DNA of 64,000 bases from contig NZ_CP076620.1 of assembly GCF_020911725.1 (NCBI RefSeq), positions 748,501 through 812,500 of the forward strand. The letters are read 5' to 3'. Below the pieces are notes generated by a model. The model searched no databases. It saw only the letters and a program-made list of their open reading frames with translations, and was not told the DNA's origin. The DNA comes from Clostridium cadaveris (GTDB taxonomy: Bacteria; Bacillota; Clostridia; Clostridiales; Clostridiaceae). A program made the translations under genes and the position numbers. Every line of letters begins with the position of its first letter. Within the stretch, counting starts at the first letter, position 1. Below, piece after piece: positions 27,995 to 36,786 of the stretch.

Positions 27995-28978
27995 ATGGCT
28001 AATGGAATTTGTGTTTTTGCAGAAAATTATAATGGTAATTTACAAGCTGTTGTAGCAGAACTAGTTTCAGCAGCCAATCTAATTAAAAAGACAACTAGAG
28101 AAAAGATAAAGGCTTTATTAGTTGCCAAAGATTGTGAAAAAATTATTGAACAAGTAAAACAACTTGGAATAGATGAAATCTATGCAGTTAAAACAGAGAC
28201 AGATTGTTCATTTCAAGATGATGCAGTTAGTCATGTTATTGCAGAAATGATTAAAAAGATAGAACCATCTAGTGTTTTAATTCCTGCAACAACTATGAGT
28301 AGGTCATTATTTTCTAGAGTTGCTGCAAAATTAGAATGTGGACTTACAGCAGATTGTACAGAATTAAAAGTAGATAAAAGAGAAGATGGGTCATTTTACA
28401 TAAAACAGAATAAGCCTTCCTTTGGAGAAAACATATTTGTAACAATCGTTACAAAGGAGGGATATTATCCACAAATGATGACAGTAAGGCCAGGAGTTTA
28501 TACAGAAGTTGAAAAAATAGAGAATAGCAATACTGAAGTGTATTATTTAGATGATATAGTTATGCCAGAATCTAAGATTAAATTTATAGAAGCACTTCCT
28601 TCAGCTAATAATACAGATAGTATTTTATCCGCTGATATTGTAGTAGTGGGAGGAAGAGGAGCAGAGAGTGAAGAAAACTTTGAACTTCTCAAGAAGGTTG
28701 CAGATAAATTAGGTGCTGCTATAGGAGGGACAAGACCTCTTGCAGATACAGGATTTATACCATTTGAGCATCAGATTGGACAGACTGGATATACAATTAG
28801 ACCTCGTATATGCATTTCATTAGGAGTATCAGGAGCTATTCAGCATACAGAGGGAATTAAGGATACAAAATTATTTATAGCTATAAACAAAAATGAAGAA
28901 GCTCCAATTTTTAATATTTCCGATTATGGAATTGTTGGTGATATGAAAGAAGTGTTGGAGTGCATTTTAGAATTATAA
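27995..28978 (+). CDS. etfA: Electron transfer flavoprotein alpha subunit
   Basis: 327 aa; the ATG abuts the etfB stop (TAAATG), so translation is coupled. The C-terminal FAD domain is complete: VVVGGRGAESEENFELL, IGGTRPLADTGF, QIGQTGYTIRPRICISLGVSGAIQHTEG. The N-terminal domain is of normal size. No ferredoxin-like extension is present, so it is a simple ETF by architecture; whether it bifurcates cannot be read from the sequence. It carries electrons between the FAD oxidoreductase and an unknown acceptor. Confidence 0.92.
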   Translation: MANGICVFAENYNGNLQAVVAELVSAANLIKKTTREKIKALLVAKDCEKIIEQVKQLGIDEIYAVKTETDCSFQDDAVSHVIAEMIKKIEPSSVLIPATTMSRSLFSRVAAKLECGLTADCTELKVDKREDGSFYIKQNKPSFGENIFVTIVTKEGYYPQMMTVRPGVYTEVEKIENSNTEVYYLDDIVMPESKIKFIEALPSANNTDSILSADIVVVGGRGAESEENFELLKKVADKLGAAIGGTRPLADTGFIPFEHQIGQTGYTIRPRICISLGVSGAIQHTEGIKDTKLFIAINKNEEAPIFNISDYGIVGDMKEVLECILEL

Positions 28979-29196
28979 AGAGATTAGAGATTGATTTTAC
29001 TAGATTTAGAAGTAATTCTATCGAAAAAATCAGGGTTCAAAATCACAATATTTTTGACATTAGATCCAAAGAATAAGGAGTAACTAGCCTTATAAAAATT
29101 ATCAATACCTTAAAATATATGAATTACAAATCAAATAGAAAGGTACAGCTGGTTTTTCTAACCTTCTGTACCTTAAATGAAAGGAATGATAAATCT
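28979..29196 (+). promoter_or_regulatory. Structured leader before allantoin permease
   Basis: The 218-bp gap holds several hairpins: TTACT..AGTAA (~29000), ATAAGG..CCTTAT (~29073-29093), and a long stem at 29140-29174 (AAGGTACAG/CTGTACCTT with inner GGTT/AACC) ending just before the RBS (AAAGGA, 29180-29185). There is no T-run after the last hairpin, so translational control or mRNA processing is more likely than termination. It does not match the purine riboswitch core I know. Confidence 0.5.
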
Positions 29197-30561
29197 ATGG
29201 ATAATAACATGAAAAATATAGATACAGATAGCTATGAAACAGATAGTCTTTCTCCAATTCCTGCAAATAAGCGTATCATGGGAGGAACCTCTTACTTACT
29301 AGCATGGCTTGGAGGATGTGTTTCTATTGGAAATTTTTCATTGGGGTCAAATCTTGTAGAAGGTGGACTTAATCTAATACAATCTATTGTAGCTATTGCC
29401 CTTGGTTCTACATTGGTAGCTGTTTGCCTTGTGTTAAATGATAAATTATGTTATAAGACTGGGATACCATATGTTGTACAATTAAGAAGCTCTTTTGGGT
29501 TTAAAGGAACTTTTATTCCATCTTTATGTAGAGCCATACCTGGAGTAATATGGTATGGATTTCAAAGCTGGGTTGGCGCTTCAGCATTGAATGAAGTTAG
29601 TAAGATATTATTTGATTATAACAATATTGTTTTATTCTTCATTCTGTTCCACTTAATCCAGATAGGCTTATCTGCTTTGGGGTTTAAAGGAATAAAGGCA
29701 ATAGAAAACATCGGAGGAATTATTATTATTGCAGCGTTAACATATATGCTAATCACAATTTTAAAACTTCACGGAAATGTTGTAACAGAACAACTTATGA
29801 ATACTAAAGGATCTTGGGGACTACCATTCTTTGGAGCTGTAACATCCTTTATTGGTGTTAATTGTGCAGTATTAATCAATGTTGGTGATTATGTAAGAGA
29901 AGTGAAAACGGGAATGGGGCCTGGAAAGAGAGGAGTTATTTATTGCTTAGCATTAATTCCAGCCACGGTATTTATGGGAGTAATTGGACTTTTAGTAACA
30001 AAAGTAACAGGAATTGCGAATCCAGTAGTAGGTTTTGCGCAAATTGTACCTAATAAATTAGTTGTTATTTTAACACTTGTATTTATAATTTTTGCACAGA
30101 TAACAACTAATCTTTTAAATAATGCATTACCACCAATTTATGCACTTATGGACATTGTAAAACTGAACTTTAAAAAATCCGCTATAATAGTAGGACTTGC
30201 GGCCTTTGCAACATTTCCTTGGGAACTTATCAAAGAATCATCTGCTGCAGGATTAAATATATTTATTTTGGCATATTCTGCATTCTTAGGGCCAATTTTT
30301 TCTATACTCGTAGTTGATTATTATATATTAAGAAAACAAAAAATAAATTTAAATGATTATTATAATCCAGATGGACCATTTAAAGGAATTAATTTCCCGG
30401 CAATTGTGGCAATTATTGTAGGTGTAATATTTTCACTTATGTTTGTAGAAGTTTCTTGGCTAGCAAGTATCATACCTACAGCAGTTACATATTATTTCTT
30501 TAGCAAATATAAGGAAAAGAAGAGCATAAAACAAATTAACACTGAAAAGTTAACACAATAG
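29197..30561 (+). CDS. pucI: NCS1-family allantoin/nucleobase permease
   Basis: ATG 29197 has AAAGGA upstream; a longer in-frame extension would pass through the leader hairpin and is unlikely. The ~454-aa protein has about 12 membrane spans. NCS1 features are the N-terminal SPIPANKRIMGGTSYLLAWLGGCVSIG, the RSSFGFKG loop, and VNVGDY-like INVGDYVREV. Neighbourhood makes allantoin the probable substrate (PucI-like); uracil or cytosine transport is less likely. The second allantoinase follows 11 bp on. Confidence 0.85.
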   Translation: MDNNMKNIDTDSYETDSLSPIPANKRIMGGTSYLLAWLGGCVSIGNFSLGSNLVEGGLNLIQSIVAIALGSTLVAVCLVLNDKLCYKTGIPYVVQLRSSFGFKGTFIPSLCRAIPGVIWYGFQSWVGASALNEVSKILFDYNNIVLFFILFHLIQIGLSALGFKGIKAIENIGGIIIIAALTYMLITILKLHGNVVTEQLMNTKGSWGLPFFGAVTSFIGVNCAVLINVGDYVREVKTGMGPGKRGVIYCLALIPATVFMGVIGLLVTKVTGIANPVVGFAQIVPNKLVVILTLVFIIFAQITTNLLNNALPPIYALMDIVKLNFKKSAIIVGLAAFATFPWELIKESSAAGLNIFILAYSAFLGPIFSILVVDYYILRKQKINLNDYYNPDGPFKGINFPAIVAIIVGVIFSLMFVEVSWLASIIPTAVTYYFFSKYKEKKSIKQINTEKLTQ

Positions 30562-30572
30562 GGGGGAAGAGA

Positions 30573-31934
30573 ATGAGCTATGACATAGTCATTAAGAATG
30601 GTAAGGTAGTTTTGCCTAATCAGGTGATGGAAATAGAGGTTGGTATTAAAAATGGAAAGATTTCTTCTATAGGTCATGATTTATATGATTCAGAAAAAGT
30701 CATTGATGCAGAAGGTATGTATGTTCTTCCAGGAGTTATTGATGCTCATGTTCACCTTTGTGAGCCAGGTAGAACTGTATGGGAAGGGTTTGAAACTGGA
30801 ACTAAAGCACTAGCAGTTGGAGGTACAACCTGTTATGTAGATATGCCATTAAATAATTTGCCAGCTACTACAGATTGGGAAACTGTGAATATAAAATTAG
30901 CAAGTGCTAAAGAAAAAAACTATGTGGATTATGCACTATATGGTGGATTAATGCCAAATAACTTAGAAAAACTTCATGAGCTTAATGAAGCAGGAGTAGT
31001 TGCTTATAAATGTTTTGTTTCCACATGTGGTTTTGATGTTCCAGGAGATTTCAAAAATATAGATGATTATGTATTGTATAAAGGAATGGTAGAACTAAAA
31101 AAACTTAATCAGACTCTTTCTATTCATTGTGAAAATGCAGTTGTATGTGATAGATTAGCTGATGATGCAATAAATGAAGGTAAAAAAGATATGAATGCTT
31201 ATATGGATTCACGACCTATTTTTGCAGAGGTAGAGGCAGTAAAAAGGGTATTATATTTTGGAAAAGTAACTGGATGTAAACTTCACTTTGTTCACTTAAG
31301 TTGTGCTGAGGCTGTTGAAGAAGTTGTAAAAGCTAAAAATGAAGGCATGGATGTTACAGTAGAATCTTGTCCTCATTATCTTGCTCTTACACGAGAGGAG
31401 TGCGTAGAACTAGGTGGGGTTGCCAAATGTTCTCCACCAGTAAGAGATAAAGATGAAGTAGAGAAATTATGGGAGCAGCTTAAAAAAGGAAATATTGATA
31501 TTTTAACTTCTGACCATTCTCCTTGTCCTCCAGAAATGAAGGGAAACCAAGAAAATGATATGTTTAAAGTGTGGGGCGGTATGTCTGCTTGTCAAAATGT
31601 TCTCGATGTTATGTTTGATGAGGCAGTTCAAAAAAGGAAAATGTGTGTATGTCAATTGATGAAAATACTTTCAACAAATCCGGCTAAAATATTTGGATTA
31701 AAAGATAAAGGAGAAATATCTATTGGGAAGGACGCAGATATTGTTTTGTTAAAACCAAACAGTCCTTATAGACTAAAAGCAGAAGATTTACAGTACAAGC
31801 ATAAACATAGTCCATATGTAGGAAAAGAAATTGGATGTCAAGTAATAAAGACTTTAGTACGTGGAAATTTAGTATATGACAAAGACAATGGGATTATAGG
31901 AACAGCAATAGGAGAATACATAAAAAAAGGATAA
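30573..31934 (+). CDS. allB: Allantoinase (second copy)
   Basis: 453 aa with RBS GGGGGGAAGAG. AllB landmarks are DAHVHLCEPGRTVWEGFETGTKA, the VDMPLNNLPATTD segment, AYKCFV for the metal-bridging Lys, HCENA, VHLSC and TSDHSPCPPE. It matches canonical allantoinases more closely than the first copy (EPGRTxWEG is the classic form). Cotranscribed with the permease and last in the locus. The pair may handle (R)- and (S)-allantoin, or one may act on another hydantoin. Confidence 0.9.
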   Translation: MSYDIVIKNGKVVLPNQVMEIEVGIKNGKISSIGHDLYDSEKVIDAEGMYVLPGVIDAHVHLCEPGRTVWEGFETGTKALAVGGTTCYVDMPLNNLPATTDWETVNIKLASAKEKNYVDYALYGGLMPNNLEKLHELNEAGVVAYKCFVSTCGFDVPGDFKNIDDYVLYKGMVELKKLNQTLSIHCENAVVCDRLADDAINEGKKDMNAYMDSRPIFAEVEAVKRVLYFGKVTGCKLHFVHLSCAEAVEEVVKAKNEGMDVTVESCPHYLALTREECVELGGVAKCSPPVRDKDEVEKLWEQLKKGNIDILTSDHSPCPPEMKGNQENDMFKVWGGMSACQNVLDVMFDEAVQKRKMCVCQLMKILSTNPAKIFGLKDKGEISIGKDADIVLLKPNSPYRLKAEDLQYKHKHSPYVGKEIGCQVIKTLVRGNLVYDKDNGIIGTAIGEYIKKG

Positions 31935-31944
31935 AAAAATATAT

Positions 31945-31984
31945 AAGGGCACTTTAGCAATTAATGGCTAAGGTGCCTTTATTA
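31945..31984 (+). terminator. Terminator closing the allantoin locus
   Basis: AAGGGCACTTTAGC pairs with GCTAAGGTGCCTT (~14 bp, two wobble pairs), followed by TTATTAG. Confidence 0.8.
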
Positions 31985-32111
31985 GTGGTATAAGATTTAT
32001 ATTAAAATTTTAGTAATTTTAAGGTTTAGATAAGGTTGGGATTATAAATAGATAAGGTTGCTTCGGTAATATATAAATTGTTATTTAGATTTAAATAGAA
32101 GGAGAGTATGG

Positions 32112-32726
32112 ATGAATAAACTGGAGATCATTAAACTTAAAAAAGTTTATAAAGAAAAAATAGCAAATGATGATATAAATCTAGTGCTTGATTGTGGGGT
32201 ATATGGTTTATTAGGAGCAAATGGTGCTGGAAAAACAACCTTTATGAAACAAATTGTTACACTTACTAAGCCTACAAATGGTGAGATTTTATACAATGGT
32301 AAGAATATAGAATTATTAGGATCAGAGTATAGAGAATTAATTGGATATTTACCACAGGATTTTGACGCATATAGGGATTTTAAAATTATTGAATTTATGG
32401 AGTATATGGCAGATTTAAAGGACATTGAAGATAAAGAAGTAAAGATTAAAGAATTATTGACATTGGTTGGTTTGCATGAAGTCAAAAATAGAAAAATGTC
32501 AAAATTATCAGGGGGAATGAAAAGGAGAGTTGGTATAGCACAGGCTTTACTTAATGACCCAAAGATATTAGTTTTAGATGAACCAACTGCTGGATTAGAT
32601 CCTCAAGAGAGAAATAGGTTTAGAAATTTAATATCTAACCTGGGAAAAGAAGCTATAGTAATATTATCAACTCATATAATTTCAGATATAGAACAAATCT
32701 CAAAAGAAATAATAATGAGAATTTAG
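32112..32726 (+). pseudogene. ABC transporter ATPase, C-terminally truncated
   Basis: 204 residues with complete nucleotide-binding motifs: Walker A GANGAGKTT, Q-loop GYLPQDF, signature LSGGMKRRVG, Walker B ILVLDEPTAG, switch His STHIIS. It ends at IIMRI with a TAG, about 80 residues short of the usual drug/peptide exporter ATPases (~290 aa). Just at the break, the remains of a membrane partner begin in another frame, consistent with an internal deletion joining the two genes. The ATPase core might fold, but the pair is probably non-functional. Confidence 0.75.
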
Positions 32727-33499
32727 ATAAAGATGCTAAGGACTTATCTAAAATGGCTTATGATAAATTACAAAAGGACAGCGGAGATGAATATAAAAAT
32801 ACTTATTTTTATAAGATATTTTATTTTAGGATCTCTAATGCTTTGATAAACATTTCAATGAGTATTATAATTCTTATAATATTTTCAAATATATATGTTA
32901 AAGAGAGACTTTCAAAAATAGATACAATATTATTGTCATCTAAAAAGAAATCTAATGTACTGTATTCTAAATTAGGGATGGCGTTAATAATTCCAACCTT
33001 TATATACCTCACTTATATAGTTATTATTGGAATAATAACAGCTATGCAGTATGGATTTCCTAATATGGGGTATCTTCAAGCCTATAGAATAGTAGAAAAT
33101 CCAGTTTTTTTACAAGGAAGTATTACTATAAATCAATATTTAATTCTTACGGTTCTAACAATAATAGCATTATATGTAGAATTTTCATTATTTACTAGTA
33201 TATGTTCATTTTTAAGTAAAGATAGTATAAGTTCCATAGTCAGTGCAACAGTGATTTTAATATTGTTTAAAGTATTGTCTGAAGCAAAATTTTTAGCAAA
33301 GGAAGTATTGAAGCTTTTAAATAATATTAACTTCGTAGACACATTTAGAAATCCTCAAATATATATAGGTACTTACAAAGGAAGCATAATACTATTAAAC
33401 AATACTTTAGACTTATACTATTTATGTTATTTAATTTTAGTTATTTTTATTATCTTAGGTATTGCTGTAAATATATATATATTTAAGAAAGTATTTTAA
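32708..33499 (+). pseudogene. ABC-2-type permease, N-terminally truncated
   Basis: The open frame can be followed upstream of the first ATG (32753) into the end of the ATPase gene (NNNENLDKDAKDLSKM), with no RBS. The remaining ~250 residues have a hydrophilic linker and six hydrophobic spans, such as ALINISMSIIILIIFSNIY and the last (LCYLILVIFIILGIAVNIYIF). The first span and large extracytoplasmic part expected of such permeases are missing. Same deletion event as the ATPase gene. Confidence 0.7.
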
Positions 33500-33540
33500 A
33501 GAATATTGATTTTTAGTAGTGTAATTAAGGAGATGAATAT

Positions 33541-34716
33541 ATGAATATTTTAAAATCAAAGGGAAAAATCATAACTATTATTTTAATAGCCTTATTATTA
33601 GTGATTTTCACAGGTAATATTTTAATAAATAAATTTTATAAAGTTAAGTATGAAAATTTTAATTTCGTAGATAAGGAAATGTTTAATAAATTATCAGAGA
33701 TATATAAAGAGTTTGATGAAAATAGAGAAAAATTATGGCCAGATTATGATTTTGAGAAGAAGCCTCTAATTTTAATAAGAAATTATAAGGATAAAGGAGT
33801 TCTTAGAAAATATGCCTATGCTGTTAACGTGGATGGAATAAAAGAAGGGATTTTTTCTACTGAAGTTACATTGCCAAAAGACTTAAATTTACCTAAAGTT
33901 TATAGACTAAGTAGTTTAGATCCTAAGATATTTAAGACTCTAATGATAGGAAACTTTGGAACTGTAGATATAAAGGGAGAAAAGGTTTTTTATTTTAAAT
34001 ATAATCAAAAGATGATTGAAAATCCTGATTTATATTTTGATTTTTCCTCGTTTTTATTGCATGAATCATTTCATGTGTTTAAGCAAAAAAATTGGGAATA
34101 TGATAAAAATGATAAGGAATATATAGAGGACTATCCTAATAATAAAGAGAACTATGCTTTAATGGGTGTTGAATTTTCATTACTAGACAAGGGATTAAAA
34201 ACAGATAATAAAGATGATATAAAGAAATATTTAAAAGATTGGACAATGATACGTGGATATAAATATAGAAAATGGCCTCAATTAAAAAATGAAACTAATA
34301 CTGAGGCAATAGAAGGTACTGCTAGATATATGGAGTATAAATATAGTAAATTAACTGGTGGAAGGTTGACTGTACTTGCTAATGAAAAGTCGCCATACCA
34401 TATTTCATTTATTCAAGCATTTAATTATATAGCTAATGGAGAAGCTAAGTCACTAGAATACCTAAAAAGACCTATGAGATATGAGGTTGGGTCAGCTCTC
34501 GGGCTTATGATGGATGAATTAAATATAGATTGGAAAAATCAAATAGAAGATAGTAAAGATAATAAAGGAAGAACTCAATATGAGATATTAGAAAAATATT
34601 TTAATATAAGTGATAAAGATATAAGCGAAGAAACGATTCAAAACATAGAAAATGAAAATAATTATAATGAATTGCTAATTCAAGGTAAAAAGTTAGTAGA
34701 TCTATCAAAACAATAA
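33541..34716 (+). CDS. Membrane-anchored HExxH putative zinc metallopeptidase
   Basis: 391 aa with RBS AAGGAGATG. An N-terminal signal anchor (KIITIILIALLLVIFTGNIL, ~8-28) has no lipobox and is followed by an extracytoplasmic domain. LLHESFHVF (His174, Glu175, His178) is an HExxH zinc motif; Glu255 or Glu258 in NTEAIEGTARY is a plausible third ligand in a gluzincin-like arrangement. I do not recognise a named family. It sits between the broken exporter genes and a two-component system. Possibly it processes or degrades a peptide sensed or exported by these neighbours. Confidence 0.7.
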   Translation: MNILKSKGKIITIILIALLLVIFTGNILINKFYKVKYENFNFVDKEMFNKLSEIYKEFDENREKLWPDYDFEKKPLILIRNYKDKGVLRKYAYAVNVDGIKEGIFSTEVTLPKDLNLPKVYRLSSLDPKIFKTLMIGNFGTVDIKGEKVFYFKYNQKMIENPDLYFDFSSFLLHESFHVFKQKNWEYDKNDKEYIEDYPNNKENYALMGVEFSLLDKGLKTDNKDDIKKYLKDWTMIRGYKYRKWPQLKNETNTEAIEGTARYMEYKYSKLTGGRLTVLANEKSPYHISFIQAFNYIANGEAKSLEYLKRPMRYEVGSALGLMMDELNIDWKNQIEDSKDNKGRTQYEILEKYFNISDKDISEETIQNIENENNYNELLIQGKKLVDLSKQ

Positions 34717-34757
34717 ACTTACAATTTGGTTTGAATTTCTAGAGATAAGGAGTTTTT

Positions 34758-35474
34758 ATGGAATCTTTAATAAAGGAGAAAAAAGTCTTAATAATAGATG
34801 ACGAGAAAGAAATATTAAATATCTTAAAAACAGTTCTGATGAAAGAAGGATTTAAAAATATATACACAGCTTTAGATGGAAAATCAGCCATTAGACTGTT
34901 TAATGATGTAAGTCCAGACATAGTAATACTGGATATAATGCTGCCTGATAAAGAAGGATATGACATATGCAGAGAAATAAGATCAGAATCTAATATACCT
35001 ATACTTTTCCTGTCAGCCAAAACTGATGAGATAGATAGAGTATTAGGATTATCTATTGGAGCAGATGATTATATAACAAAACCATTTAGTCCAAAAGAGG
35101 TTGCTTTAAGGATTAAGATAAACTTAAAGAAAAATGTAATAATGAATAATGCAAAAAAAGAAGATTCTGTATTAGAGTTTGGTCCATTTAAGATAGATCA
35201 ACAAAAGTTTGAGGTAATGAAAAATGGTAGGTTAATTTATCTTAAACCTAAAGAATATAAAATGTTTTTATATATGGCTAAAAATATAAATTATATAATA
35301 AGTAAAGAACAGTTTTGTGATAAAGTATGGGGGGAAGATTTTGAGGGTTTTGATAATACTATAATGGTGCATATAAGAAAGTTAAGAGAGAAGTTAGAAG
35401 ACAATCCTTCAAAGCCTAAATATATTATAAATGTAAAGGGCTTAGGATATAAACTAAGTGTTAAGGATGAGTAA
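34758..35474 (+). CDS. OmpR/PhoB-family response regulator
   Basis: 238 aa with RBS AAGGAG. Receiver motifs are VLIIDDEKE, phospho-acceptor Asp in DIVILDIMLPDKEG, Thr/Ser in FLSAKT and Lys in ITKPFSPKEV. The C-terminal winged helix ends with the Trans_reg_C signature NTIMVHIRKLREKLED...VKGLGYKL. It pairs with the histidine kinase 2 bp downstream. By genome context it likely controlled the exporter and metallopeptidase upstream. Confidence 0.9.
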   Translation: MESLIKEKKVLIIDDEKEILNILKTVLMKEGFKNIYTALDGKSAIRLFNDVSPDIVILDIMLPDKEGYDICREIRSESNIPILFLSAKTDEIDRVLGLSIGADDYITKPFSPKEVALRIKINLKKNVIMNNAKKEDSVLEFGPFKIDQQKFEVMKNGRLIYLKPKEYKMFLYMAKNINYIISKEQFCDKVWGEDFEGFDNTIMVHIRKLREKLEDNPSKPKYIINVKGLGYKLSVKDE

Positions 35475-35476
35475 TT

Positions 35477-36505
35477 ATGAAATCCAATATAACTGTTAAA
35501 TATAGCATGATGACTACATGTATAGTTTTAATAGTAACTATAATAAATGTTGTGGGTATAGCTTTGATATTAATGCAATCAAACTTAGATTATGCATTGT
35601 TAGAAGTATTAGTAGGTATGCCAATTTTAGAACTTACTGTTGCAATTTATTTTGGAATTAAATTTTCTAAAAAGGTTACAGAACCCATGAAAGAAGTGAT
35701 AGAAGGAGTAGATAACCTTGAAGAAGGAAAATATGATATTTTATATGATGAGGATGGGATTTATAAAGATGTTAAGGTAAAACTTAATAATTTAGCTAGA
35801 ACATTAAAACAAAATGAAATTGAAAGAAAAAAGATTGAAGTTATGAGAAATGAATGGATATCAAATATAACCCATGATATAAAAACACCATTATCTTCTA
35901 TTAAAGGTTATGCAGAACTTTTAGAGAATTACTCCGATTTTACTGAGGATGAAATAAAACAATATGGATTTGTAATAAATCAAAAATCAGAATATATAAA
36001 AGAACTTGTAGATGATTTGAATCTAACAATTTATTTGAAAGACGATAAAAAAATACTAAATTTGCAGAAAGCCAATTTAGTAACAGAAATAAAAAATTCC
36101 ATAATAAGTATATTGAATGATTCTATATATTCGGAGAGAGAAATAACATTTGAAAGCAATAAAAATATTGTAGAGGAGACTTTTGATTTAAAACTTTTAA
36201 AAAGACTAATAGACAATATTATATATAATGCGCTTATTCATAATAATGATGATGTCAAAATATGCGTAGAAGTATTAAAGATAGACAGGACACATATCAT
36301 CATAAAAGACAATGGAAATGGAATAAGTGAATATGATTTAGAAAATATATTTAATAAGTATTATAGGGGAACTAATACATCCTATATACATAAGGGCTCA
36401 GGTTTAGGTATGGCCATAGTTTACAATATAGTAAAGGCTCATAATTGGGACATAAATATAGAAAGTAAATTAGGTGAAGGAACTAGGATAGAGATAATTA
36501 TATAA
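35477..36505 (+). CDS. Intramembrane-type sensor histidine kinase
   Basis: 342 aa. Two adjacent spans (about 10-32 and 42-62) with only ~10 residues outside indicate intramembrane sensing, as in BceS/LiaS-like kinases that monitor an ABC transporter. HAMP is followed by the H-box NITHDIKTPLSS, N-box DNIIYNALIHN and GxG motifs (DNGNGIS, GSGLGMAI). The weak RBS and tight spacing to the regulator indicate an operon. With the transporter decayed, its signal input may be lost. Confidence 0.88.
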   Translation: MKSNITVKYSMMTTCIVLIVTIINVVGIALILMQSNLDYALLEVLVGMPILELTVAIYFGIKFSKKVTEPMKEVIEGVDNLEEGKYDILYDEDGIYKDVKVKLNNLARTLKQNEIERKKIEVMRNEWISNITHDIKTPLSSIKGYAELLENYSDFTEDEIKQYGFVINQKSEYIKELVDDLNLTIYLKDDKKILNLQKANLVTEIKNSIISILNDSIYSEREITFESNKNIVEETFDLKLLKRLIDNIIYNALIHNNDDVKICVEVLKIDRTHIIIKDNGNGISEYDLENIFNKYYRGTNTSYIHKGSGLGMAIVYNIVKAHNWDINIESKLGEGTRIEIII

Positions 36506-36600
36506 TAGGAATCTAAATATAAAAGTGTACGTTATGAGCAAGAATTTGATAGTTTCCTAAGTTATGTGATAAACTTAATATAAGTAAAGATTTTTTGTTT

Positions 36601-36626
36601 TACACCATCTATATGGTGTATTTTTA
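36601..36626 (+). terminator. Terminator after two-component operon
   Basis: Perfect TACACCAT/ATGGTGTA stem with CTAT loop and T5. The rest of the 281-bp gap to the next gene is AT-rich; TTAAAATGGTATAATTTTTG near 36694-36713 contains a good TATAAT for the radical SAM gene. Confidence 0.8.
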
Positions 36627-36786
36627 TGTTAAAATATGCCGTGTAGAAATTTCTTAGTTTCAATGAAGTTGGAATAAATATTTTGGGAACTATTTAAAAT
36701 GGTATAATTTTTGTATGACCAGTGATGTGTTTAAAAGTAACAAGATTGCTTATAGATGACTGTTCACATTAGAGGAGGATAACATA

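Noticed and set aside
29054-29096. TTGACA at 29054 as promoter for the allantoin permease
   Set aside because: No acceptable -10 at 16-18 bp; TATAAA lies ~31 bp on. The gap is more likely an intercistronic leader.
28979-29196. Purine riboswitch before the permease
   Set aside because: Core loop sequences of the guanine/adenine class are not found in the expected order.
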